From: Lachnospira sp. UBA2821
Lineage (GTDB): Bacteria > Bacillota > Clostridia > Lachnospirales > Lachnospiraceae
NCBI GenBank assembly: GCA_002351535.1
Contig: DEGR01000010.1
Span: forward strand, 1-8,359
Length of the DNA: 8,359 bases
Direction of reading: 5' to 3'
Shown here: positions 1-6,016 of the stretch, piece by piece
Numbering within the stretch: the first letter of the stretch is position 1
Layout: each line of letters begins with the position of its first letter
Made by a program: the position numbers and the translations under genes
Notes under the pieces: generated by a model
What the model was told of the DNA's origin: nothing
Seen by the model: the letters and a program-made list of their open reading frames with translations, nothing else
The model's database searches: none

Positions 1-1
1 T

Positions 2-85
2 CCAGTTAATTATCGAACGATGTGCTAGCAAACAATAGAATTAGAAAAAGCTGTTGATAAGATTCACAACCAACAGAGTGATTAA
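2..85 (+). pseudogene. Possible 3' tail of an unidentified plus-strand gene
   Basis: One frame runs from 29 to a TAA at 83-85 and ends in a polar, helix-like tail reading IELEKAVDKIHNQQSD. A hairpin starts five bases after the stop, as expected at the end of a real gene. Read further upstream, this frame meets a TAG at 26-28. A second frame gives QLIIERCASKQ before a TAG at 36-38, so either the coding part is frameshifted or only the last few codons are real. The gene begins outside the window and I do not recognise it. It could equally be non-coding DNA. Confidence 0.3.
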
Positions 86-89
86 AAAT

Positions 90-127
90 AGCACCCTCAG
101 AAAGATATACTTCTTTCCGTTGGTGCT
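90..127. terminator. Bidirectional Rho-independent terminator
   Basis: AGCACC (90-95) pairs with GGTGCT (122-127), and the inner AGAAAG/CTTTCC extends the stem imperfectly. On the plus strand the stem is followed by TTTGTTTATT. On the minus strand it is followed by a T-rich run (81-89). It lies between the possible plus-strand tail ending at 85 and the PIN gene ending at 135, so it can serve both converging transcripts. Confidence 0.7.
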
Positions 128-134
128 TTGTTTA

Positions 135-548
135 TTATAGTCCTAAGTATTCACTCGGTAGAATTGCTTTTATGTCTGATACAGAATAATCTGACACATT
201 TCTTGTCACAATATATTCTGCTCCATAACTTTTGGCACATTCCATTTGTAAGCAATCCTCAAAATCAGAAAATTCCTCATTTGCAAGACCAAATAATAAT
301 TTCGCTTTGTCTATGCCCTCTACATCAAAAATCGTGCATAGATTTGATGATATTTCTCTTCTTTCCTTTGCAGTATAAGCTTTCCTTAATATAAAAAACA
401 TATTAGAAATAGAATGAGCTGCAACGCAACCTTTTGTATTTCCTTCAATACATGATGAAATTACTTTCTTTGCATCCTCAAAGAATGGTTCTCTTTCAAG
501 AAGATAATCAAGTAATACATTAGTATCAATCAGAATTTTACCTACCAT
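135..548 (-). CDS. PIN-domain ribonuclease toxin (VapC-like, type II toxin-antitoxin)
   Basis: This is a predicted Mg-dependent ribonuclease of the PIN fold, acting as the toxin of a type II toxin-antitoxin pair. The 137 residues cover one PIN domain, the usual size. Visible acidic active-site candidates are D8 in ILIDTNVLLDYL near the N-terminus and E97/D98 in SDFEDCLQ. They are followed by the typical late segment YIVTRN (113-117) with D120. This order resembles the PF13470-type PIN family more than classical VapC. The ATG at 546-548 has AGGGAAG about six bases upstream, inside the antitoxin gene. The start overlaps the antitoxin's 3' end by 11 bp, which suggests translational coupling. The reading frame is intact and ends in TAA next to a terminator. 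The RNA target cannot be inferred from the sequence. Confidence 0.85.
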   Translation of the reverse strand: MVGKILIDTNVLLDYLLEREPFFEDAKKVISSCIEGNTKGCVAAHSISNMFFILRKAYTAKERREISSNLCTIFDVEGIDKAKLLFGLANEEFSDFEDCLQMECAKSYGAEYIVTRNVSDYSVSDIKAILPSEYLGL

Positions 549-762
549 ATTTATCTTCCCTATAAGAAGCTAATTCTGCATCATCATCGGTAACAGTTCC
601 TCTTTTGCGTAACTGTTCTAATCTCGCAAAAGCTTCTTTCCTTTCCTTATTAGAATCATTGTATAATCCATTTACACCCTGCATAATCTGAATTACAAAG
701 GATAACTTATCTTCTGGTATTTTTTCAAGCTCCATTATTGCACTCTGTCTTAATGCTGTCAT
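538..762 (-). CDS. Antitoxin partner of the PIN toxin
   Basis: This 74-residue charged protein lies immediately upstream of the PIN toxin and overlaps it by 11 bp, the standard antitoxin-then-toxin order. The N-terminal part (about 1-30, MTALRQSAIMELEKIPEDKL onward) looks like two short helices. Similar openings are familiar from small Clostridia proteins encoded before PIN genes. The C-terminal part (about 40-74) is highly charged and ends in ASYREDKYGR, the kind of flexible tail that usually wraps the toxin and blocks its active site. The ATG at 760-762 has a strong AAGGAGG (771-777) eight bases upstream. No obvious -35/-10 pair lies directly upstream, so transcription may come from the RHH promoter at 1087-1115. 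Two short inverted repeats just upstream could be autoregulatory operators. The antitoxin role is inferred from context; the DNA-binding fold is not certain. Confidence 0.75.
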   Translation of the reverse strand: MTALRQSAIMELEKIPEDKLSFVIQIMQGVNGLYNDSNKERKEAFARLEQLRKRGTVTDDDAELASYREDKYGR

Positions 763-770
763 AGGTCATA

Positions 771-777
771 CCTCCTT
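771..777 (-). promoter_or_regulatory. Strong ribosome binding site of the antitoxin gene
   Basis: AAGGAGG on the minus strand, eight bases before the ATG at 762. It fixes the antitoxin start and is stronger than the site before the toxin, as expected if antitoxin must be made in excess. Confidence 0.8.
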
Positions 778-789
778 TAAAATCTCGGA

Positions 790-820
790 TGAAATCTCTG
801 TTTCAAATAATGCAATTATT
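790..820. promoter_or_regulatory. Two adjacent inverted repeats, possible toxin-antitoxin operator
   Basis: TGAAA (790-794) and TTTCA (801-805) form an inverted repeat with a six-base spacer. Directly next to it, AATAAT (806-811) and ATTATT (815-820) are perfect inverted halves around GCA. Both lie just upstream of the antitoxin ribosome binding site and abut the end of the broken RHH gene. Type II toxin-antitoxin complexes commonly bind such palindromes to repress their own operon. The operator role is inference, because no convincing core promoter is visible around the repeats. Confidence 0.4.
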
Positions 821-1049
821 CATCCTCATTTTTCTTATTTTGCTTGTTTTGTTCCCTTACTGTAACAATATCTATTCCCATATCCTTTTCGAGCAATGAG
901 ATTACTAATTGATTCACGCTCATTCACTTTGATTTTGCATGTTCCTTGATTGATTGAAGATATTCTTCTGGAACTCTCAATTTTATATCTTTAATTTTCT
1001 TCATATATTCTTTTAAACTATCTTTTTGTTTATCAGTCGCAGAAGCCAC
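816..1049 (-). pseudogene. Small ribbon-helix-helix (Arc-like) protein, interrupted by in-frame TGA
   Basis: Read through one TGA (924-926), this frame encodes a 77-residue protein with a typical RHH core. The strand segment is DIKLRVPEEYLQSIKEHAKSK, followed after the stop by MSVNQLVISLLEKDMGID. The expected residue at the turn is glycine (K-G-M-S-V-N), and GGA to TGA is one substitution. RHH proteins bind DNA as dimers and act as repressors or antitoxins. I chose the GTG at 1047-1049 because GAGGGG lies seven bases upstream and a promoter lies about 30 bases further up. A longer reading to the ATG at 1169 would cross that promoter and run into the insertion sequence. The tail after the RHH core is short and lysine/asparagine-rich, ending in TAA (816-818). 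As it stands, the product would be a 41-residue fragment lacking the second helix, probably inactive, unless the ATG at 921-923 reinitiates. Confidence 0.75.
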
Positions 1050-1086
1050 AATGTAACCCCTCGTTTCTATATACTTCTTCACAATA

Positions 1087-1115
1087 AGTATATAACACCT
1101 CCTCCGTTCTTTCAA
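1087..1115 (-). promoter_or_regulatory. Sigma-70-type promoter of the RHH gene
   Basis: On the minus strand TTGAAA (1110-1115) and TATACT (1087-1092) are separated by exactly 17 bases. Transcription would start near 1080, giving a leader of about 30 bases before the GTG at 1049. The same promoter could drive the antitoxin and toxin genes downstream, since RHH and antitoxin are only 53 bases apart and no terminator is visible between them. Confidence 0.65.
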
Positions 1116-1132
1116 TGAAAATCTATGGGTAC

Positions 1133-1149
1133 CAGCTTTGAAAGGTAAA
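1133..1149 (+). repeat. Left terminal inverted repeat of the insertion sequence
   Basis: CAGCTTTGAAAGGTAAA matches the reverse complement of 2733-2749 at all 17 positions. Identity stops at once on the outer side and falls off on the inner side, as expected for a terminal repeat. Confidence 0.75.
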
Positions 1150-1185
1150 TTTATTCTATAGCCTGCCAATCTTGTAAATTCATAT

Positions 1186-1267
1186 ATTTACACATTTCTT
1201 ATAAATTTAGGAAAGTTATCCACATTGAATGATTACACGGATTCCTTCTCTAAAAAAATGTGTATAA
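1186..1267. other. Cluster of DnaA-box-like sites inside the IS left end
   Basis: TTATCCACA (1216-1224) is a perfect match to the bacterial DnaA box TTATNCACA. TTATACACA lies on the opposite strand at 1259-1267 and is also perfect. ATTTACACA (1186-1194) differs from TTWTNCACA at one position. All are in the AT-rich non-coding stretch between the left inverted repeat and the transposase stop. DnaA binding itself is not shown by the sequence. Confidence 0.45.
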
Positions 1268-1315
1268 ATTTGTATTTTTCTCTTGGCAAGCCTCACCTTC
1301 TTTGCTAAAATTAAA

Positions 1316-2642
1316 TCAGTTTAGAACTGCGCTATGCAGCTCCACTCTTATATCTTCTGTTTTCGTTAGTTGCCGTCCAAAGCTGGCTAACAACTCAGGA
1401 GATATATTTTTTTGCAGTTTTTTTATTTCATTTTTCTCCAGGTAATAATACTCATACAGCTGCTTTATGAAATCTGCTATCTGCTCCATCAGGTAATGGT
1501 TCTTTTGTGCCTGCTCATTCCAGCTGCATGCGTGACCTATATTCCCCTGCCAATGTTTCTGGCGGTTGAATCCCTGATTTTCTATTTTCCATCTATTCCT
1601 TCCGGCTTTCAAAATTTTCTTTGCATTGCTTTTTGTAATTGTGATATTGGTAATCCATGCAAACTCTGTTATTTTTTCTTTCCCATCTGCCTGAACTTTC
1701 CTTTCTGTGTAATAGATCAGATTTACATCTGTGTTCTGAAATATGATCTGGTTCTGGTACTCTATTTCTGAACTTGTCTTTTCTTTTTCAGGCAGTGCCT
1801 GATATTCCCGTGCTATGCTTGGCGCACATCCTTCTTTATAACGGATGATATAATCCCAGCCATTATCCATACAGATTTGTATAACCTTCCGGCTGACATA
1901 CAATCCATCGGCTGTTATTACAATCGGAAGTCTCGGAAAACTCTTTTTTATCTTTTTTGCCAGCCTGATAAATGCCTTGCTTTCACAATCCTGTTTTATT
2001 TTTTCTTCACTCTGATTTATATACTCCTCCGAATTTTCAATTGGCTCTGATGCTATGCTGCATACAAGGTTATTTCCAAGGTATAGTTTTGCCTCAAGCA
2101 CACTTCTGTGATACTTTACAAATTCATCTGCTTTCCCTCGGTTATAGCAGCGGCTCAGATAATAATTATTCTTTTTCCGGTATCCTTCATCCAGCTCTGT
2201 AGCATCGATAATAACCTGCCACTTTTTCAAAACTCTGGCATCATTAAATGTTTTTCTGCGGATCATGGAATAGGCAATATCTTTCTGTATTTTTTCCAGC
2301 TCCAACGGATCCAGCCTCTCCAAAAATTCATTTTCCGTAACACCATGAGGAAGATACTCTTTTCCAGACTCTCCCATGAAAGAATATAGATTTCCCACAA
2401 CTTTTTCATCATTAAACTGCCGCGTCATTTCCTGCATGCTTGAAATTACCACCTATACATTTATAATACAAAGTTCCAAGCATAGTTTTTACAGAATAGC
2501 CGATATAACTTTGGTTTCGTGGGTCTTTTACTTCAATAAATTTTTTGAATAATTCAGAATAATATTTATTTTGAATCTTATTGCATTCAACAACCGGATT
2601 TTTTTCCAGTTTTTTCTTGTACCGTTCTTGTTCTCTGCTCAT
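1316..2642 (-). pseudogene. IS4-superfamily DDE transposase, split by a one-base frameshift
   Basis: The two pieces are 2642-2412 (76 residues) and 2452-1316. Joined at the shift they give about 441 residues. The N-terminal piece ends correctly at YYKCIGG and then goes out of frame. The second frame resumes with ISSMQEMTRQF. Removing one A from the AA at 2446-2447 restores a continuous protein. The catalytic triad is visible, numbered on the joined protein: D146 in VIIDATELDEGY, D245 in VITADGLYVS, and E354 in RWKIENQGFNRQK. The last is the YREK-type signature of IS4-like transposases (DDE_Tnp_1, PF01609). The ATG at 2640-2642 is preceded by AAGGAAG four to five bases upstream. The gene ends in TGA. 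The fragments would be inactive separately unless ribosomes shift +1. Programmed shifts in insertion sequences are normally -1, so a mutation or sequencing error is the better guess. Confidence 0.8.
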
Positions 2643-2732
2643 TTTTCTTCCTTTGCGATAAAGTTTTTTCTTTTATTTTACCTTATCTCAAAGAAATCTG
2701 CTTAAATTTTATTACTATTAGTGCGAATTATT

Positions 2733-2749
2733 TTTACCTTTCAAAGCTG
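2733..2749 (-). repeat. Right terminal inverted repeat of the insertion sequence
   Basis: Reverse complement of 1133-1149, 17 of 17 matches. It lies about 90 bp upstream of the transposase start, which leaves room for the element's own promoter. I could not identify that promoter with confidence. Confidence 0.75.
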
Positions 2750-2767
2750 TATTTAATCCCCGGCTTC

Positions 2768-2812
2768 CCATATAACACCTCTCCATATAACGCCTACCCA
2801 TTCTGCCTTCTC
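2768..2812 (+). repeat. Short 15-bp degenerate tandem repeat
   Basis: Three consecutive 15-base units start with CCAT: CCATATAACACCTCT (2768-2782), CCATATAACGCCTAC (2783-2797) and CCATTCTGCCTTCTC (2798-2812). The first two are nearly identical; the third is diverged. They lie in the otherwise empty stretch 2750-2868 between the insertion sequence and the aldehyde dehydrogenase promoter. I see no gene there. Confidence 0.5.
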
Positions 2813-2868
2813 ATAATCAGCCTTCCCGATTGTTATCTTTTATGTCTTATTCCCAGTCAATTTTCACC

Positions 2869-2898
2869 TTGTTTTTTCTGTAATTTAGGGGATAATAA
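2869..2898 (+). promoter_or_regulatory. Likely promoter of the aldehyde dehydrogenase gene
   Basis: TTGTTT (2869-2874) and TAATAA (2893-2898) are 18 bases apart, in an AT-rich stretch 37 bases before the start codon. The -10 lies in a repetitive TAATAATATATTATAG run, so its exact register is uncertain. Confidence 0.4.
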
Positions 2899-2934
2899 TA
2901 TATTATAGCCCGAAATCGTAGAGAGGAGTTTTCC

Positions 2935-4350
2935 ATGAATAACAATTTATTAAAAAACAATAACACATTTAGCACCGGTAATAAAGTGTCAATTGCCCAT
3001 ATTATAGGCTCACAGCGTAATTTTTTTAATTCAGGAATGACAAAAAATATTTCTTTCAGAATCAGAATGCTTAAAAGGCTCAAAACCGTTATCAGATTAA
3101 ATGAAGATGCTATCTGCAATGCTCTGTATAAAGACCTCGGCAAATCAAAAGCTGAATCATACATGGCAGAAATAGGAATGGTATATGAAGAGATAAACAC
3201 GGCTCTGGCTAATATTAAGAAATGGAGCAGACCCGAACGTGTAGCAGGAAACCTTTCAGTTTTTCCTTCTGCAAATTATATATATTCCGAACCTTATGGT
3301 GTTGTTCTTATTCTTGCGCCTTGGAATTATCCATTTAATCTCGCCATATCACCACTTGTCGGTGCTATAGCTGCCGGCAACTGTGTGGTTCTAAAATGTT
3401 CCAAAAGCAGCATTAACACAAGCAATGTCATAAAAAATATAATTGACAAAACATTCAAAAAAAGCTATGTGTTCTGTGCCGATGCAAACATCAATTATGA
3501 TGCAATCGTAAACCACAGCTATGATTATATATTTTTTACCGGAAGTACCCGTGTCGGCAGAATTATAATGAGGAAGGCAGCTAAAAAGCTTATTCCCGTT
3601 TCACTTGAGCTTGGCGGCAAAAGTCCATGTATTGTAGATGAAACCGCAGATATAAAGCTCGCTGCCAAAAGAATCGTCTGGGGGAAATTTTTAAACGCAG
3701 GCCAGACATGCATTTCCGTTGATTATGTTTTAGTTCATCAGAATGTCAAAGCTGCCCTTATTAAAGAACTGCTGAAGGAAATATCACGAAAATACAGTAA
3801 TGCCGAAAAAAGTAAATCCTATCCTAAGATTATCAATGAACATCACTATAAACGGCTTAAAGATTTGATGAAAACAGAGACAACCATACTCGGTGGAAAA
3901 TATAATGACAACCTGCTTAAGATTGCTCCCACAATACTTCCATGTTCAGATTATGACAAACCGGTCATGGAAGACGAAATATTTGGTCCTCTTCTTCCCG
4001 TTATTGCTTATTCAGATACACATAAAATGATATCAAAGCTAAAAACATGCGAGAAACCACTTGCATGCTATATATTTACATCTGATAATACATTTGCAGA
4101 CAATATAATAAATGAAATTTCATTTGGTGGCGGTTGTGTAAATGACGTAATTCTTCACATTGCTAATAACCATCTTCCATTTGGCGGTGTAGGTAACAGC
4201 GGCATAGGTAATTACCACGGCAAATATAGTTTTGATACTTTCAGTCATAAAAAAGGAATAGTCAACAGTTTCTCCCGTATCGATATTCCATTACGCTATG
4301 CACCTTACAATAATATAAAATATACTATTCTGAAAAAAATACTACGATAA
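2935..4350 (+). CDS. NAD(P)-dependent aldehyde dehydrogenase, ALDH3-like
   Basis: This enzyme oxidises an aldehyde to the carboxylic acid with NAD(P)+, through a cysteine thioester intermediate. The 471 residues are one full ALDH domain. The diagnostic segments are in order: PWNYPF (129-134) with the oxyanion Asn131, FTGSTRVG (201-208) in the cofactor fold, LELGGKSP (224-231) with general base Glu225, NAGQTCIS (254-261) with nucleophile Cys259, EIFGPLLP (348-355), and LPFGGVGNSGIG (414-425). The length and the C-terminal RYAPYNNIKYTILKKILR resemble the ALDH3 group, which includes fatty and aromatic aldehyde dehydrogenases. The substrate cannot be told from sequence. One oddity is the usual LKPSE segment, which here reads LKCSKSS (153-159); the cofactor-facing Lys154 is kept. 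The C-terminus is basic, without an obvious membrane anchor. The ATG has GAGAGGAG seven bases upstream. The gene stands alone between the insertion sequence and convergent terminators. Confidence 0.9.
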   Translation: MNNNLLKNNNTFSTGNKVSIAHIIGSQRNFFNSGMTKNISFRIRMLKRLKTVIRLNEDAICNALYKDLGKSKAESYMAEIGMVYEEINTALANIKKWSRPERVAGNLSVFPSANYIYSEPYGVVLILAPWNYPFNLAISPLVGAIAAGNCVVLKCSKSSINTSNVIKNIIDKTFKKSYVFCADANINYDAIVNHSYDYIFFTGSTRVGRIIMRKAAKKLIPVSLELGGKSPCIVDETADIKLAAKRIVWGKFLNAGQTCISVDYVLVHQNVKAALIKELLKEISRKYSNAEKSKSYPKIINEHHYKRLKDLMKTETTILGGKYNDNLLKIAPTILPCSDYDKPVMEDEIFGPLLPVIAYSDTHKMISKLKTCEKPLACYIFTSDNTFADNIINEISFGGGCVNDVILHIANNHLPFGGVGNSGIGNYHGKYSFDTFSHKKGIVNSFSRIDIPLRYAPYNNIKYTILKKILR

Positions 4351-4357
4351 TATTGCG

Positions 4358-4391
4358 CAGATACGAAACATTCTTTGCGAGTTTCGCTCTG
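4358..4391. repeat. Imperfect hairpin just after the aldehyde dehydrogenase gene
   Basis: CAGA (4358-4361) and CGAAAC (4364-4369) pair with GTTTCG (4381-4386) and TCTG (4388-4391), giving a ten-pair stem with a small internal loop and an 11-base apical loop. It is not followed by a T-run, so it is not a classical terminator. Confidence 0.45.
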
Positions 4392-4395
4392 ATTA

Positions 4396-4440
4396 GCGGT
4401 CGTCAAATGTGCCACATAAATACTTGCATTTGACGACCGC
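4396..4440. repeat. Long perfect hairpin (14-bp stem) without T-tract
   Basis: GCGGTCGTCAAATG (4396-4409) and CATTTGACGACCGC (4427-4440) are perfect complements around a 17-base loop. The stem is GC-rich for this window. Neither strand has a T-run directly after it, so simple termination is not the obvious role. It could be an mRNA 3'-end stabiliser, part of a structured RNA with the hairpin before it, or a small repetitive element. Confidence 0.7.
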
Positions 4441-4448
4441 CATAACAA

Positions 4449-4477
4449 AAAAGGTGCCGGATTATTCCGACACCTTT
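4449..4477. terminator. Bidirectional terminator between dehydrogenase and chemoreceptor genes
   Basis: AAGGTGCCGGA (4451-4461) pairs with TCCGACACCTT (4466-4476) around a TTAT loop, with one G-U type mismatch. On the minus strand the stem is followed by TTTTTTGTTATG, an ideal terminator for the chemoreceptor gene ending at 4481. On the plus strand it is followed by TTTATATTATACTTTTT and can stop the dehydrogenase transcript. Confidence 0.85.
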
Positions 4478-4480
4478 ATA

Positions 4481-5893
4481 TTATACTTTTTCAAATCTGC
4501 TGACTTCATTCTCAAGTTCTAACGCTATACTGTGATTGTTATCACTTTCCTCTTTTATCTTAGTCATTGCCGCAACCAGACTTGTGGTATCATCTGCCAT
4601 ACCTGTTACGCCGCTTGCACTTTCCTCGACTGTTACAGCAATATCTTTAATACCTTTGTTCATAGTCTTCATAGTATTTGTAATGCTTGTTGACTGACCG
4701 GAAAATGCATTTAATATATTTCCTATCTCTTTTGCATCTTCTTCATACTGACTCGCAATTTTTACAAAACTATCGTAATCTTTGATAACATTACCATTAA
4801 CAAATTCAAGCATTTTCGTTGCTTCCTGAGCGAGTCTGTCTACCGCATCAGTTACAATGCTGCTGATTTCCTGAATATCACTTGCCGTAGTTCTGCTGCT
4901 GTCAGCAAGTTCCCTTATCTCATCAGCAACCACCGCAAATCCTTTTCCTGCCTCTCCTGCCCTTGCAGCTTCTATAGAAGCATTCAATGCAAGCAGATTT
5001 GTCTGGCTTGATATATCAAGAATATTACCTGTAAGTTCATTAATCTTTTCAACACTCCTGCTCTCATCAACAGCTTCTTTAAGTGTTTTTCCGACAGATT
5101 CAAATATTCCCTGTGCTGAATTCTTACTTTCAATTGTTTCACTGTTCATAATCTGTGCTCTGTTTGCAATCTGCTCTACATTGCTATTTTCTCTCGCAAT
5201 ACTCTGCTGCATTTCCTCAACATTTTCAAGAATACTGCTGCTTCCCTGACTAATCTAGTCAAGTGTCGCAGATATCTCCTGCATGCTTGCTGCTAACTGT
5301 TCAGCAGTGGCAGATACATTCATAGCACCTTTTCCTGATTCATCAACACTCTTGTTAACTTCATCAACAGACTGTATCATCTTCTCTGAATTAAGCTGTA
5401 TCTTATTCATGAGTTCCTGAAGCTGTTCAAGGAACTTATTAAGTCCATGTACAAGTCTACCGGTCTCATCCTTTGACTTAACAACAATTCTGCTTGATAA
5501 GTCTCCTCTTGAATTGTCTATATCATCTATAATCTTATCCAGCTGCTCCGTTGCTGATTTAAGCGGCTTCGCAATTGTTTTATTTGTATACCATGTCATA
5601 ATAACTACAAACACAATACATATTACCAGCAGAATCACATCAAATACAGCAGTTCCGTCAACCCTTATGATTCCAAGCTGTAAGTAATCATCAATATTAT
5701 CTTCCGCTGTTATTGCATTTTGCATATCATTATTTTCTGTAGCTGTCTTAAGTGTTTTAATCTCATTTTTTATAGACTTATTAAAACCTGTAACATAATA
5801 AAGTGCTGATATGTTACACATACTTGTTATAACAACCAGAATACTCAGTATACTAAGCATCATTACAATCTTTCTTCTAATATTCTTTCCCAT
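4481..5893 (-). pseudogene. Methyl-accepting chemotaxis protein, interrupted by in-frame TAG
   Basis: Read through one TAG (5255-5257), this is a 470-residue chemoreceptor that would signal to CheA/CheW. The domains, numbered from the ATG at 5893, are: a membrane segment at about 9-34; a short outside loop of about 50 residues; a second membrane segment (84-102, VILLVICIVFVVIMTWY); a HAMP domain at about 103-158 with P110 and DETGRL; then a long coiled-coil signalling domain. The conserved hairpin tip is intact at about 286-331 (NLLALNASIEAARAGEAGKG, then FAVVADEIRELAD). The stop falls at codon 213 in SATLD-stop-ISQGSSS, where Gln or Glu is expected, so one substitution explains it. The first piece keeps both membrane segments and HAMP but lacks the signalling tip. 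A TTG eight bases upstream could also start the gene, but it sits too close to GAGG. The outside loop is too small for a normal ligand-binding domain. Confidence 0.85.
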
Positions 5894-5928
5894 ATACAAT
5901 ATACCTCTTTTCTACTTAATATATGGCC

Positions 5929-5949
5929 GGTGTATATCTCCCTTACACC
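5929..5949 (-). other. Hairpin in the chemoreceptor leader
   Basis: GGTGTA (5929-5934) and TACACC (5944-5949) are inverted with a nine-base loop. They lie within the roughly 70-base untranslated leader of the chemoreceptor gene, between the predicted start of transcription and the ribosome binding site. No T-run follows, so it is not a terminator. Confidence 0.4.
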
Positions 5950-5969
5950 AACTACCCAATATAAGAGAT

Positions 5970-5998
5970 ATTATATCATACTTTGTCGAAAATGATAA
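5970..5998 (-). promoter_or_regulatory. Extended -10 promoter of the chemoreceptor gene
   Basis: A consensus TATAAT (5970-5975) is preceded by TGA, the extended -10 element, and a TTATCA -35 (5993-5998) lies at the ideal 17-base spacing. TATCAT (5974-5979) and ATGATA (5992-5997) form an inverted repeat over the spacer and could be an operator. It does not look like the sigma-28 promoter often used for chemotaxis genes. Confidence 0.7.
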
Positions 5999-6016
5999 GT
6001 TTTTTAACATATTTCG

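Larger units (their letters stand above)
1133..2749 (-). mobile_element. Insertion sequence of the IS4-like DDE group, about 1.6 kb
   Basis: The element is bounded by a perfect 17-bp inverted repeat: CAGCTTTGAAAGGTAAA at 1133-1149 and its reverse complement at 2733-2749. It carries one transposase gene read leftward (2642 to 1316) with short non-coding ends of about 90 bp and 165 bp. Length, single gene and DDE motifs fit the IS4 superfamily. I see no clear target-site duplication: the bases outside the two ends do not match. So either the exact ends are slightly different, flanking DNA has been rearranged, or the insertion is old. The transposase is frameshifted, so this copy is probably not autonomous. 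The left end lies only 17 bp from the -35 box of the RHH promoter. Confidence 0.75.

Noticed and set aside
924..1169. Longer RHH reading from the ATG at 1169
   Set aside because: It has no good ribosome binding site, would cross the promoter at 1087-1115, and its first residues lie inside the insertion sequence end. The GTG at 1049 has GAGGGG and fits the family start better.
2720..2805. Small minus-strand frame reading MGRRYMERCYMGSRG and onward
   Set aside because: Only about 26 codons, overlaps the insertion sequence repeat and the 15-bp tandem units, has no clear ribosome binding site, and matches nothing I recognise.
5929..5949. Terminator for the kinase gene
   Set aside because: The hairpin is short, has no T-run on the minus strand, and lies downstream of the chemoreceptor promoter, so it belongs to the chemoreceptor leader.
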